A stretch of 64,000 nucleotides of DNA from Pseudomonadota bacterium. Its GTDB lineage: Bacteria; Chloroflexota; UBA6077; JAJPGT01. Shown here in pieces: positions 25,813 through 34,818 of this stretch. Made by a program: the position numbers and the translations under genes. Under the pieces are notes generated by a model, which saw only the letters and a program-made list of their open reading frames with translations, searched no databases and was not told the DNA's origin. Each line of letters starts with the position of its first letter. Position 1 is the stretch's first letter. Location of the stretch: positions 18,168 to 82,167 of the forward strand of contig JAJPGT010000064.1 in NCBI GenBank assembly GCA_021325655.1. The letters are read 5' to 3'.

Positions 25813-26319
25813 TCAGCAGCCAGCAGGTGTGTCGGGGCATGACTCGCCCCGCTCGAGCGCCTCGATCAGTCGGGCCAGGGCCGGCGCCAGCGACGGCTCC
25901 GCCTCTGGCCGATCGGAAGCAACCAGAGCGCCAGGAGCGAGGAGCGGCAGGCGCAGCCAGGCGTGGAGCGCCAGCGCCAGTCCCGGGGTGAGCGCCACGT
26001 CCACGCAGCCGGTGGACATCTGGACGCGGGCGCTGGCGGTGGCCAGCCCGGGCCCGGCCGCGATCAGGTGCACGGACAGCGGGTGGGCACCCAGCGCCTC
26101 GATCGCCCGCAGAGCGAAGTCCAGCGCCTGGCTGCGAACGGTCGGCTGGCCCCTGAGTTCGTGGGCGAGCAGGTGCGCCTCGGAGCTGGCCAGGGAGAGG
26201 GACAGCGACGGGGCACCCGGCCTGGCGCGGGGTCGGAGCAGGGCACTGGGCGGTCGCGGAGGCGACTCGCCACTCCAGATACCGCGCACCTCTAGCTCCA
26301 CCAGCCCAGATTCCTGCAT
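25813..26319 (-). CDS. BFN-like (bifunctional nuclease/DUF151-like) protein leading the efe operon
   Basis: A 168-residue protein whose first 120 residues resemble the bifunctional nuclease (DUF151) fold: VELEVRGIW, then LSLASSEAHLLAHELRG, RSQALDFALRAIEALGAHPL, and VDVALTPGLALALHAWLRLP. The last corresponds to the DAxxSDAIALA region of BFN, but its acidic residues are partly replaced. A Cys/Asp/Pro tail ends in CPDTPAGC. ATG at 26319 has GGAGGA seven bases upstream. It is the first gene of the efe operon. The BFN assignment is by pattern only, and its role in iron uptake is unknown. Confidence 0.5.
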   Translation of the reverse strand: MQESGLVELEVRGIWSGESPPRPPSALLRPRARPGAPSLSLSLASSEAHLLAHELRGQPTVRSQALDFALRAIEALGAHPLSVHLIAAGPGLATASARVQMSTGCVDVALTPGLALALHAWLRLPLLAPGALVASDRPEAEPSLAPALARLIEALERGESCPDTPAGC

Positions 26320-26379
26320 CGCCGTGTCCTCCGCGCGCGCCATTAGTCTCTACGAATACTCTAAGTAAGCATATATGAA

Positions 26380-26408
26380 GGTAATCCTACTGTAAAGGTA
26401 GGATTACC
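26380..26408. promoter_or_regulatory. 11-bp inverted repeat upstream of the efe operon
   Basis: GGTAATCCTAC at 26380-26390 is followed seven bases later by its exact complement at 26398-26408. It lies about 60 bases upstream of the BFN-like start, in an AT-rich stretch (26341-26400) unlike its surroundings. It may be an operator for an iron or metal regulator, or a leader hairpin. There is no T-tract in either direction. The rest of 26320-26572 shows no gene. Confidence 0.5.
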
Positions 26409-26572
26409 GGGCATATCTGGAGAAAGTCTGGAGACGCCAGCGCCGCTGGTGACGCGGTGGCCCTCAGCGCCGCGGCGTGGAGCGAGTGGACGGGCACGAG
26501 CCAGCCGACGCGCGAGTGGCTAGGCAGGGGTTCTGCCCGATCCTCCGCTTCGTTCTCGATGGGGATGAGCGC

Positions 26573-26899
26573 CTACGCCAGGAGCACGAGCCGGGTCACG
26601 CGGTCCAGGTGGGCGTCGCGGTCGGCCACCAGCATCAGGTCGCCAGGAGTAATGAAGATGCCGTGGGCGTCGGCGATCACCCCGCTGCCCCAGGAGCGTA
26701 GGTACCGCCTTTCGGGGTCGAAGACGACGATCGGCGGGTCGACGCGCTGGTAGACATGGACGTTGTCGCGCGAGTCGACCGCGACGTCGCTCACCCCGCC
26801 CAGGCGCATGCCCGCCGGTAGCTCACCCCAGGGGCGCTCGACCGCGTAGCGCCGCTCCCCCAGCGCGACACCAAGCTCTGTCCTGGCGACACTCTCACC
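26573..26899 (-). pseudogene. NHL-repeat beta-propeller gene fragment
   Basis: An open stretch on the minus strand from a TGA near 26900 to a TGA at 26573 reads GERRYAVERPWGELPAGMRL and GGVSDVAVDSRDNVHVYQRV, then VVFDPERRYLRSWGSG and ADAHGIFITPGDLMLVADRD. These are NHL-type propeller blades like those of peptidyl-alpha-hydroxyglycine lyase-like proteins. No start codon precedes the conserved part. The sequence ends after about two blades with an unrelated tail (HLDRVTRLVLLA), so both ends are lost. Confidence 0.6.
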
Positions 26900-26928
26900 T
26901 CAGGGCACGGGCGATGGCCCCGAGGCGT

Positions 26929-28278
26929 TCAGGCCACAGGGACGATGCCGGGCAGCAACGCGGAGCACGGGCTGGGGGCGACGTGCTGCCCACCCTTGTA
27001 CACCGCCCAGACGTCCGCCATCTGGCGGATGTCTTTGAGCGGGTCGCCGCGCACCACCAGCAGGTCCGCCTCCTTGCCGGGCTCCAGGGTGCCGACGATC
27101 TGGCCCACCCCGCAGCAGTCGGCGGCGAGGCGCGTTGCCGCTTCGATCGCTTGCAGTGGGGTCAGCCCACCCTGTACCGCCAGTTCCAGGCCGTAGTGCA
27201 TCCGTCCGAACTCACAGTCGAAGGGGCCGGCGTCGCTGCTGACCACCAGCCGCGGGCGCATCCCATCTTCGAGCAGCCGCTGGAAGATCCCGAGCTTCAT
27301 CTCATAGTAGTGCTCCAGCGCATCGCGCCGGCGCTGCTCCTCGGCCGTCAGCCGCTCGCCCTGCTCCTGCTTGGTCCGCAGCTCTACCAGCGAGTCGTAG
27401 CCTCCTGCCTGGAAGGTAAAGCTGACGAACAGCCCGGCCTGGAGCAGCCGCTCGGTGACGTGCGGGTCGTACTGCATCACGCCGCTGGAGGCGACCCCGC
27501 CACCGTATTCCACCACCTCGCCTGGCACCAGGAACTCGGCGTGCTCGATGCAGTCCAGCCCGGCCTCGACCGCGTTGATCATCGACTGCTTGGCGCGACA
27601 GTGGGCGGTGGTGAGCCGGCCGAGCGCGTGGGCTGCCTCGACGGCCACCCGCAGCTCCTCGGCATCGTAAGAGGCATAGTAGGGGATGTTACCGGCGGTG
27701 GCGCCGCCGGAGGCCATGATCTTGATGTGGTCCGCCCCTTCGGCCACTAGCTGCCGTACCGCTGCCCGGATCGCCACCGCGCCATCCGCTACCCCGTTGC
27801 ACCAGTAGAAGTGCCCGTAGCTATGGGTGACCGGCCGGCCGCTCAGCAGCAGCCGCGGCCCGATGAAGTAGCCGCGGTTGATCGCCTCGCGCACGATGAA
27901 GGTGACCCGATTGCGCCCCCCGTTGTCACGCAGCGTGGTGACACCGCAGGCGAGGTGGCGCTGCATGTTGCGCACCGAGACGAGCGCCATCATCTCATCC
28001 GGGTCCAGCACCATCTGCTCATAGGTGCGGCGGTCGGCCGCCAGCGTCAGATGGGCGTGAGCATCCACCAGCCCCGGCAGCAACGTGCCGTTCGGGAACT
28101 CCTGCACCCCCTCTGGCGGCAGCTCGGCGGCCAGGTCGGACGCCGGGCCGACCGCAGCGATGCGCGAGCCCTCCACGACCACAACCCCGTCCTGAATCAC
28201 ACCACGCTCGCCGGCGGTCACGACCTGCGCGGCGCGCAGGTAGCGCCGCGCGCTGGCAGCGCTGCCCGATCCATTCAT
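26929..28278 (-). CDS. amidohydrolase family protein (imidazolonepropionase/prolidase-like)
   Basis: A 449-residue metal-dependent amidohydrolase. The HxH pair is in LVDAHAHLTL (about 70-80), the second-shell residues are in TAHCRAKQSMINAVEAG and DCIEHAEFL, and the catalytic Asp is in VSSDAGPFD. The C-terminal VGTLEPGKEADLLVVRGDPL returns to the small beta domain, as in imidazolonepropionase- and molinate-like hydrolases. ATG at 28278 has GGAG four bases upstream. It is the third hydrolase of the minus-strand series and lies 155 bases after the D-aminoacylase-like gene. The substrate is unknown. Confidence 0.85.
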   Translation of the reverse strand: MNGSGSAASARRYLRAAQVVTAGERGVIQDGVVVVEGSRIAAVGPASDLAAELPPEGVQEFPNGTLLPGLVDAHAHLTLAADRRTYEQMVLDPDEMMALVSVRNMQRHLACGVTTLRDNGGRNRVTFIVREAINRGYFIGPRLLLSGRPVTHSYGHFYWCNGVADGAVAIRAAVRQLVAEGADHIKIMASGGATAGNIPYYASYDAEELRVAVEAAHALGRLTTAHCRAKQSMINAVEAGLDCIEHAEFLVPGEVVEYGGGVASSGVMQYDPHVTERLLQAGLFVSFTFQAGGYDSLVELRTKQEQGERLTAEEQRRRDALEHYYEMKLGIFQRLLEDGMRPRLVVSSDAGPFDCEFGRMHYGLELAVQGGLTPLQAIEAATRLAADCCGVGQIVGTLEPGKEADLLVVRGDPLKDIRQMADVWAVYKGGQHVAPSPCSALLPGIVPVA

Positions 28279-28432
28279 CCCGCTCCGTCTCCTCCCCACA
28301 AACAGACAAACAGGCGAATCAGGCCGCGACAAGGTCGACCACCCTGTTCCGCGCTGCCAGCGCCTGCGCCGCTAGGAGCGTCCTAGCATCGTCGTATTTC
28401 CGCCCCTGACATCACTGCTGCTACGACTGGCG

Positions 28433-30016
28433 CTACGTGGCTGGGCGGCCGCGGCGCAGCGCTCGCCCGGCCAGGACGCCGGTGTGCCGCCCCTGCTCCA
28501 CCACGACCCGGCCGTTCACAATGACATACTCGATCCCGACCGGGAACTGCTTCGGGTTCTGCCTGGTCGCCAGCGCCTGCACCCGCCTCGGGTCGAACAC
28601 CACCACGTCCGCCTTGAAGCCGTCGCGCAGGACGCCGCGATCCGGAAGTCCCAGCCGCTGGGCCGGGAAGGAGGTCATCTTGCGGATCGCCTCGGGCAGC
28701 GACAGATAGCGCTCCTGGCGGCTGTACTCGGCCAGCATGATCGGGAAACAGCCATAGGTGCGCGGACTGGGGAAGTCGCCAATCAGCAGCGCGTCGCTGC
28801 CCACCATCGACAGCGGGTGGGCGACGAACTTCGGCAGCGTCAGCCCGTTGACGCCGGCCCCGACGTACGAGACCTGCAGGTCTTCGTCCAGCAGCAGGTC
28901 ACAGATCGTATCCACTACGTCCTTGCCCATTAGCTCCGCCACCTCGGCGACGGAGCGCCCCTCATAGCGGTGGTTGTGCGGACGCTTGAAGTAGGTCAGC
29001 CACATCTCCTGCCAGGAGAGCGCCCGCGGGGCAATCTCCTGGCGCAACCGCTGGCGCGCTTCCGGAGAAGCCAGCACCTGGCGCAGTCGCTCGGGGCCGC
29101 CGTCGTGGGTCCAGTCGGGCAGGACGATCAGCAGGCGGGTGCTGCCGTAGATGTAGGGATAGCTGTCGAAGGTAACGTCCAGCCCCTCCTTGTCCCGCGC
29201 ATCCTCCACCAGCGCCAGCAGCCGCTCTGCCCCGCCCCGAGTGGTGATAGCCGACTGGTAGAAGTGGGTGATGTGGGTGGCGATTCCGCTGCGCCGACCG
29301 ATCTCGATCGCCTCCATGAAGGGGTCGAGGTACATGTCGCCCAGGCGGTAGCGGACGTGGGTGTGGTAGATGCCGCCCAGGCGGGCCGCCTCTTTCGAGA
29401 GCTCCACCAGCTCGTTGGTATCGGCGTAGTCGCCGGGCGGGTAGTCCAGCCCGGTCGACATCCCCCAGGCCCCCTCCTCCATCGCCTCGCGCAGCACCGC
29501 CTTCATGTTCGCCAGGTCCTGGCTACTCGCCGGCCGGTTCTCCCAGCCGATGGTGGCGATGCGGATCGGGGAGTTGCCCAGGATGTAACAGATGTTTACC
29601 GCCACCTGCTCGTCGAACAGTGCCAGGTACTCGGCCACCGTGCTCCAGCGCTGCCGCAGCACGGGCCGGCCGTCCAGCCCCGAGTTCAGGTCGATGAAGC
29701 GCTGAAGGTCTTCCTGCGTCCGGAAAGGGGCGTAGGAGCAGCCGTCGATGCCAATCAGCTCCGTGGTCACGCCCTGCCGCACCTTCGGCTCGTGGCGCGG
29801 CTCGGCCAGGATCATCAGCCCCGAATGCGCGTGCATGTCGATGAAGCCGGGACAGACGACCATGCCGCTGGCGTCGATCGTCCGCCTCGCCTCTACTGCG
29901 GAGACGTCGCCGCGCAGGATGCGGACGGTCTCGCCCTCGATCCCGACCGCGCCGTAGAACCCCGGGTTACCCGTCCCGTCGATGATGAGCCCGCCCGTAA
30001 TCACGAGGTCGAACAT
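28433..30016 (-). CDS. N-acyl-D-amino-acid deacylase family amidohydrolase
   Basis: A 527-residue D-aminoacylase-like enzyme. The metal HxH is in VVCPGFIDMHAHSGLMIL, GCSYAPFRTQEDLQRFIDLN is family-typical, the interior has THVRYRLGD and ATHITHFYQ, and the catalytic Asp/Ser region reads SDALLIGDFPSPRTYG. The C-terminus returns to a beta domain (DGFKADVVVFDPRRV). GGAG six bases before the second ATG (30016) decides that start. It lies 15 bases after the dihydropyrimidinase-like gene, so the two are surely co-expressed. Hydantoinase plus N-carbamoyl/N-acyl amino acid hydrolase would together open and clear a cyclic ureide. Confidence 0.87.
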   Translation of the reverse strand: MFDLVITGGLIIDGTGNPGFYGAVGIEGETVRILRGDVSAVEARRTIDASGMVVCPGFIDMHAHSGLMILAEPRHEPKVRQGVTTELIGIDGCSYAPFRTQEDLQRFIDLNSGLDGRPVLRQRWSTVAEYLALFDEQVAVNICYILGNSPIRIATIGWENRPASSQDLANMKAVLREAMEEGAWGMSTGLDYPPGDYADTNELVELSKEAARLGGIYHTHVRYRLGDMYLDPFMEAIEIGRRSGIATHITHFYQSAITTRGGAERLLALVEDARDKEGLDVTFDSYPYIYGSTRLLIVLPDWTHDGGPERLRQVLASPEARQRLRQEIAPRALSWQEMWLTYFKRPHNHRYEGRSVAEVAELMGKDVVDTICDLLLDEDLQVSYVGAGVNGLTLPKFVAHPLSMVGSDALLIGDFPSPRTYGCFPIMLAEYSRQERYLSLPEAIRKMTSFPAQRLGLPDRGVLRDGFKADVVVFDPRRVQALATRQNPKQFPVGIEYVIVNGRVVVEQGRHTGVLAGRALRRGRPAT

Positions 30017-30030
30017 GGCATTCTCCACTG

Positions 30031-31410
30031 CTAGATGCTGAAGCGCTGGCGAGGCACGAAGCGGCCGCTGCCGGGCTGCCCCACGTGCTGGCGCTGCTCT
30101 ACAATGACCTGCCCGCGCAGGATGACCGTCTGCGGCGCGCCGCGGATCGTCATCCCCTCGTACAGGGTGTAATCCACGTTGTGGTGCAGCGCGGACTGGG
30201 TGACCCGCAGCTCGAGGTCCGGGTCCCAGATCACCAGATCGGCGTCGCTACCCACCGCGATGGTCCCTTTCCGGGGGTACAGTCCGAAGATGCGGGCCGG
30301 GGCGGTAGCAACTAGCTCGACGAAGCGGTTCAGCGTGAGCCGCCCGTCGTTAACCCCCTGGTAGGTGAGCATCAGCCGCTCCTCGATCCCGGGCGCGCCG
30401 TTGGGGATTCTGGTGAAGTCGCCCAGCCCCAGGTCCTTCTGCCCCGTGAACTTGAATGGGCAGTGGTCGGACGCCACCGCCTGAAGCGCGCCGCTGGCGA
30501 TCGCGCGCCACATCAGGGGCGGCTGGTGCTTCTGGCGCGGCGGCGGGGTGTACACCCACTTTGCCCCCTCGAACCCGGGCCGGTCCAGGTCCTCCTCGCT
30601 GAAGTAGAGGTAGTGGGTGCAGGTCTCGCCCAGCACCCGGACGCCGCGGGCCCGGGCCCGCGCGATCTCCTCGACCGCCTCGGCGCAACTGACATGGACG
30701 CAGTAGACCGGAGCGCCGATCACCTCGGCCAGCGCTGCCGCCCGCGCGGTCGCCTCCGCCTCCACCCGTGGCGGACGGCTGGTGGCGTGGTACTTCGGCT
30801 CGGTCTTTCCCTCGGCCAGCAGCCGCTGCTGTAGCAGGTCGGCAGCGTCGCCGTTCTCGGCGTGGACCATCACCAGCACGCCATTGCGACTGGCCCGGTC
30901 CAGCGTCCTGGCCAGGGTGCGGTCGTCCACCATGAGCGAGCCGCGGTAGGCCATGAACAGTTTGATGCTGGTAACGCCCTGGTCTGGCAGCGTGTCGATT
31001 TCTGCCGCCACCTGATCGGTTAGGTCTGCGATCATGGAGTGGAAGCTGTAGTCCACCACGGCCTTCCCCTCGGCGCGGTGGTGATAATGGTCCAGAATCT
31101 CGCGTAGCCCCTTGCCCTTCTCCTGAAAACAGAAGTTGACGATGGTCGTGGTGCCGCCACAGGCGGCGGCGATCGTCCCGGTCAGGTAGTCGTCTGCCGT
31201 CACCGTGCCCTGCCCGGGGCTATCCAGGTGGGTGTGTGGGTCCACCCCACCGGGGAGCACGTACTTCCCAGCGGCGTCGATCACCCGTGTACCGGAGCCG
31301 GGCTCGAGCGCCTGGGCAATCTGGACGATCTTCTCCCCGCGCACCCCCACATCCGCAGAGAAGGTGTCGCTCGCAGTCACGACGGTCCCGTGCTTGACGA
31401 TCAGGTCCAT
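30031..31410 (-). CDS. dihydropyrimidinase/hydantoinase
   Basis: A 459-residue cyclic-amide hydrolase. Ligands are visible as GVDPHTHLDSPGQG (HxH, about 58-60), the carbamylated Lys in VTSIKLFMAYRG (about 150), His in MVHAENGDA and CVHVSCAEA, and the Asp in ASDHCPFKFTG. The active-site and length features fit D-hydantoinase/dihydropyrimidinase closely. AGAGAGG seven bases before ATG 31410 decides the start. It opens dihydropyrimidines, hydantoins or related cyclic ureides. It heads the hydrolase series behind the ABC importer genes. Confidence 0.92.
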   Translation of the reverse strand: MDLIVKHGTVVTASDTFSADVGVRGEKIVQIAQALEPGSGTRVIDAAGKYVLPGGVDPHTHLDSPGQGTVTADDYLTGTIAAACGGTTTIVNFCFQEKGKGLREILDHYHHRAEGKAVVDYSFHSMIADLTDQVAAEIDTLPDQGVTSIKLFMAYRGSLMVDDRTLARTLDRASRNGVLVMVHAENGDAADLLQQRLLAEGKTEPKYHATSRPPRVEAEATARAAALAEVIGAPVYCVHVSCAEAVEEIARARARGVRVLGETCTHYLYFSEEDLDRPGFEGAKWVYTPPPRQKHQPPLMWRAIASGALQAVASDHCPFKFTGQKDLGLGDFTRIPNGAPGIEERLMLTYQGVNDGRLTLNRFVELVATAPARIFGLYPRKGTIAVGSDADLVIWDPDLELRVTQSALHHNVDYTLYEGMTIRGAPQTVILRGQVIVEQRQHVGQPGSGRFVPRQRFSI

Positions 31411-31751
31411 GCGATGCCTCTCTTTCTGGCTCAAAGCGCCTGCAGACTGCGTAGTGCTCAAAGACCCTCTTGCAGCCCTGGTCTTCGTTTCCGTCGGACC
31501 TCGCACGCTGGAGCACGGCCCCTACCGAAAAGAACAGGAGAGCAGGGCGACTATGCCAAGGGTAGAGCAGGCGATCGAGCAACGCCCACTGTGGCCGTCC
31601 TATGGGTGACGCTCACGCGTCGACCAGCAGGCCGTTCTCCAGCAGGTCGGTCTAGAGAGGCAGTCCCAGCGCAGGGTTCACTGGTGGATCTCCACCCGCA
31701 GTTCCACGGCGATCGTGGCGGCCGCGCCTCCAGGCGGGATCTTCCCAGCGT
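31411..31751. other. intergenic stretch with decayed coding scraps
   Basis: This 341-base gap separates the ABC permease from the hydantoinase. On the minus strand, short coding-like pieces can be read (IPPGGAAATIAVELRVEIHQ near 31680-31740, then TDLLENGLLVDA near 31615-31655), each closed by stops. They look like the tail of a gene now broken. No terminator or strong promoter is evident. Confidence 0.35.
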
Positions 31752-32600
31752 TCACGGGCCGGTCTGCTTCCAGCGGAACAGGCGCCGCTCTAGAGCGACG
31801 AGCAGGTAGTTCGAGCTGGTGCCCAGGGCGCCAATGACGACTGCCCCGAGCATCATGTTATCCACCTGGAACCAGGTGCGCGAGAAGTTGATCCGGTACC
31901 CGAGGCCAGCGTCGGCGGCGATGAACTCGGCCGCCACGATCACGAAGAAGGCAACCGAGAGGCCGAGCCGGAGCCCAACCATCACGTCCGGCAGCGCGCT
32001 CGGCAGGATGACGTGGCGGTAGATCTGGAGCCGGTTCAGGCCCAGGCTCTGTCCAGCCCGGATGAGGATCGGGTCGACGTTGCGTACCCCGAGCAGCGTG
32101 GTGGTGAAGATAACGAAGAAGCTGCTGTAGCCGATAAAGAAGTACTTCGACGCCTCCCCGACTCCGAACCAGAGAATCATGATCGGCAGCAGCGCAAGCG
32201 TTGGGATCGGGCGTAGTGCCTCGACCACCGGATCGACGATGACCTCGATCCAACGAACCCGGGCCACAAGGACGCCGAGCATGATCGCCACCGGCGCACT
32301 GACCACGAAGCCCACCACGATGCGCTTCAGGGAAGCGGCGAGGTCTCGCTGCAGGTCGCCCGTCTGTGCCAGGTTCCAGCCGGCGACGACGAGATCAGCC
32401 GGCCCGGGGATGAGGCGCGGGTTGTAGAAGTGCAGAACGCCGTTGAGCATCGCGATGAGCTGCCAGAGCACGACGACCGCGAGCAGCGAGAGCGGCTTGA
32501 GCGACAGTCCACCGCGCTCCATCTCGAGCGCGGCGATCTCGTCCGGGGCCGGGAGTGTCGTCGGCGCCTCGCGGTCACGAGGCTTTGTTACGAGTGCCAT
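31752..32600 (-). CDS. ABC transporter permease, SsuC/TauC type
   Basis: A 282-residue inner-membrane permease with six hydrophobic segments, of the nitrate/sulfonate/taurine/pyrimidine (SsuC-like) class. The ATPase-coupling EAA loop reads AGQSLGLNRLQIYRHVILPS (about 185-204). A long acidic cytoplasmic N-terminus precedes the first segment. It lies nine bases after the ATPase gene and third in order after the binding protein, so the three form one importer. The class moves small anionic or heterocyclic compounds, including pyrimidine precursors. Confidence 0.92.
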   Translation of the reverse strand: MALVTKPRDREAPTTLPAPDEIAALEMERGGLSLKPLSLLAVVVLWQLIAMLNGVLHFYNPRLIPGPADLVVAGWNLAQTGDLQRDLAASLKRIVVGFVVSAPVAIMLGVLVARVRWIEVIVDPVVEALRPIPTLALLPIMILWFGVGEASKYFFIGYSSFFVIFTTTLLGVRNVDPILIRAGQSLGLNRLQIYRHVILPSALPDVMVGLRLGLSVAFFVIVAAEFIAADAGLGYRINFSRTWFQVDNMMLGAVVIGALGTSSNYLLVALERRLFRWKQTGP

Positions 32601-32609
32601 GGCTCCTCC

Positions 32610-33392
32610 TCATGGCAGCGCGGCGGCGGGCTCGGGCTCTAGATAACGGCTCTCGTAGATGCGCCGCTCCAGGTCCACCACGTCGTGGGCGGAGCGGCTC
32701 CGCGGACGGGGAAGGTTGTTGTGGATCACCTGGATCAAACGGCCGGGATTCGCGGCCAGGATAGCGATAGTATCGGCCAGAATGACGGCTTCCTTAATAC
32801 TGTGGGTCACGAACAGCACCGTCTTACGGGTGGATTCCCAGATGTCGAGCAACTGATCCTGGAGCGCTTCACGTGTCTGGGCATCGAGCGCTCCGAAGGG
32901 CTCGTCCATCAGGATGATCTCCGGGTCGTTGGCGAGGGTGCGGGCGATGGCCACCCGCTGCTTCATCCCGCCAGATAGCTCTCTGGGGTACTTGTAGCGG
33001 TGCTCCAGCAGGCCCACCATCGCCAGGAAGCGCTCGGCTAGCTCTCGGCGCTCGCGAGCCGGGATTCCTCTGGCCGCCGGTCCGAGCTCAACATTCTCCA
33101 GCACGGTATACCAGGGGAACAGCGCGTACTCCTGGAAGACGACACCACGATCCGCGCCGGGGCGGGTAATCGGCTTTCCGTCGATCAGGATGGTGCCGCT
33201 GGTTGGCTTGATGAAGCCGGCGGCCATGTTGAGCAACGTCGACTTGCCGCAGCCGCTCGGCCCGAGCAGGCAGACGAAGCTGTTCCGCGGAACGACCAGC
33301 GAGAAGTCCTGGACCGCCAGCGTTGGCTTCCCGCCCTTCGCCGTGACGTAGGCTTTGGAGACATGCTCGAAGACCAGCTTGGCGTGGTCCAT
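32610..33392 (-). CDS. ABC transporter ATP-binding protein, SsuB/TauB type
   Basis: A 260-residue ATPase. Walker A is GPSGCGKST (about 44-52), the Q-loop is GVVFQEYALFPW, the signature is LSGGMKQRVAIARTLA, Walker B is IILMDEPFGALD, and the switch His is in FVTHSIKEAV. The ALDAQTR D-loop and the C-terminal RSAHDVVDLERRIYESRYLE segment are typical of nitrate/sulfonate importers. ATG 33392 has AGGTG upstream and is preferred to a GTG at 33401. It energises the permease encoded just downstream. Confidence 0.94.
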   Translation of the reverse strand: MDHAKLVFEHVSKAYVTAKGGKPTLAVQDFSLVVPRNSFVCLLGPSGCGKSTLLNMAAGFIKPTSGTILIDGKPITRPGADRGVVFQEYALFPWYTVLENVELGPAARGIPARERRELAERFLAMVGLLEHRYKYPRELSGGMKQRVAIARTLANDPEIILMDEPFGALDAQTREALQDQLLDIWESTRKTVLFVTHSIKEAVILADTIAILAANPGRLIQVIHNNLPRPRSRSAHDVVDLERRIYESRYLEPEPAAALP

Positions 33393-33411
33393 GGCGGACA
33401 CCTATCAAGAG

Positions 33412-34659
33412 CTAGTAGCCAGCCACCTTCACATGCTCCGGCGCGATCTCCTTAAGCAAGCGCAGGTCATAGATATCTTTCGGGTCCATCGACTTCGAGA
33501 GGAACTTTTGCTGCAGCAGGAAATTCAGGAATTCAGCCGTGCCATTGACCGCATGCTGGTCGATATCCGCGGAGTAGATGTTCCCCTTCATGATCTCCGC
33601 AAGATCGCCTTTGTCCACCTCCAGCGGCTTGCTCAGCACCTCGGCCACCTTCTCACGAGGGTTGGCGTTGATGTAGTCGGTCGCACGCAGAAGTGCGCGC
33701 ATCAGGGCCTTGACGGTGTTCGGGTTCTTCTGGAGGAAGTCGCCGGCCACGTTCAGCCCTGAGTCCAGGTACAGCCAGTTGACTGGCTTCTCCTGGCCCT
33801 CGATGTAGGAGCGGTTGCCGGTGAAGTAGAGTTTGCCACCCAGCTTCTCGCCGGCGAGCAGGTAGGGCTGCCAAACCGCCATCGCGTCGATATCGCCCTT
33901 GGCCAGCGCCGGCGCCTGGTCCGGGGGCTGCAGGTTGACGAAGACGATCTTGTTGTAGTCGACGCCGTATTGTTTCGCCATGTTGGCGATGGCCAGTTGC
34001 ACCCCTGAGCCGGCGGCCATGCCGACCTTCTTGCCCTCGAGATCCTTGGGGGAGCTGAGCTGCGTGTTTGGCCCGATGATAAAGCCCTGGTTTCCAGAGA
34101 TATCGGCCGTCCGCATGACGTAGTGCATATCCACGCCCTTGTCCTTCAGCAGGGCGGCGACAACCGCGCTCTCGCCATACGCTTTGACCTGGCCGGAGGC
34201 GGCGAGGCTCTGCATGTCCGTGCCGCTCACGATCCACTTGATCGTGACGTCAACACCTTCGTCCTTGAAGTAGCCCAGCTCGCTGGCCAGCGCGATCTGC
34301 GCCGCCTCCTGTGGATCGCGGACAGCCCAGATCTCAATCTGGGTCACCTCAGGCGGCGCCTTCGCGGCCGCGACCGTGGGAGCGGCTGCTGGTGCCTGGG
34401 TGGGAGCAGCTCCCGGCGCCTTCGTGGGAGCGGCAGGCGGCGGACTCGTCGGAGCAGCAGCCGGAGCCTGCGTGGGAGCCGCGGCCGCCGGTGCTGTGGT
34501 AGGCGCGGCCGCTGGAGCTGTAGCAGGCGCAGTAGTGGGTGCCGCGGCCGGAGCACCGCCTCCACCACCAGCGCACGCGGCAAGGATGAGACCGATCGCA
34601 ACAGCCAGAGCAACGATCCTGACTGACGCCAGCGAAAGGCGTGGGCCGCTAGCAGGCAT
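33412..34659 (-). CDS. ABC substrate-binding lipoprotein, SsuA/NMT1 type
   Basis: A 415-residue exported binding protein. A signal with lipobox (AIGLILAACAGGGGG) is followed by an unusually long Ala/Pro/Thr linker (about 33-95). Then comes an NMT1/SsuA-like domain (about 105-415) with ASELGYFKDEGVDVTIKWIV, LEGKKVGMAAGSGVQLAIAN and ALAKGDIDAMAVWQPYLLAG. It is the first gene of the importer. AGGGAGG lies six bases before the ATG. The ligand is unknown. Its hydrolase neighbours suggest a cyclic amide or ureide. Confidence 0.92.
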   Translation of the reverse strand: MPASGPRLSLASVRIVALAVAIGLILAACAGGGGGAPAAAPTTAPATAPAAAPTTAPAAAAPTQAPAAAPTSPPPAAPTKAPGAAPTQAPAAAPTVAAAKAPPEVTQIEIWAVRDPQEAAQIALASELGYFKDEGVDVTIKWIVSGTDMQSLAASGQVKAYGESAVVAALLKDKGVDMHYVMRTADISGNQGFIIGPNTQLSSPKDLEGKKVGMAAGSGVQLAIANMAKQYGVDYNKIVFVNLQPPDQAPALAKGDIDAMAVWQPYLLAGEKLGGKLYFTGNRSYIEGQEKPVNWLYLDSGLNVAGDFLQKNPNTVKALMRALLRATDYINANPREKVAEVLSKPLEVDKGDLAEIMKGNIYSADIDQHAVNGTAEFLNFLLQQKFLSKSMDPKDIYDLRLLKEIAPEHVKVAGY

Positions 34660-34818
34660 CGCAGCCTCCCTATCCTACGAGGTGGCACCCCTACCCATAG
34701 CTTCGTTCGCCTACGCGTGGACGCCGGACGCTCCAGATGTCACCATGATAGGGTCTCTCCAGTTGACCCGCAATACAGCCACCCAGCGAGTAGCCACTCT
34801 GAACGATGCGAGGCGCGC

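Noticed and set aside
26380..26408. Dyad as an intrinsic terminator
   Set aside because: No run of T follows on either strand, and it lies upstream of an operon rather than behind a gene.
34340..34570. Repetitive DNA as a tandem-repeat or CRISPR-like array
   Set aside because: The repeats are coding Ala/Pro/Thr linker codons of the binding lipoprotein, with irregular units and no spacers.
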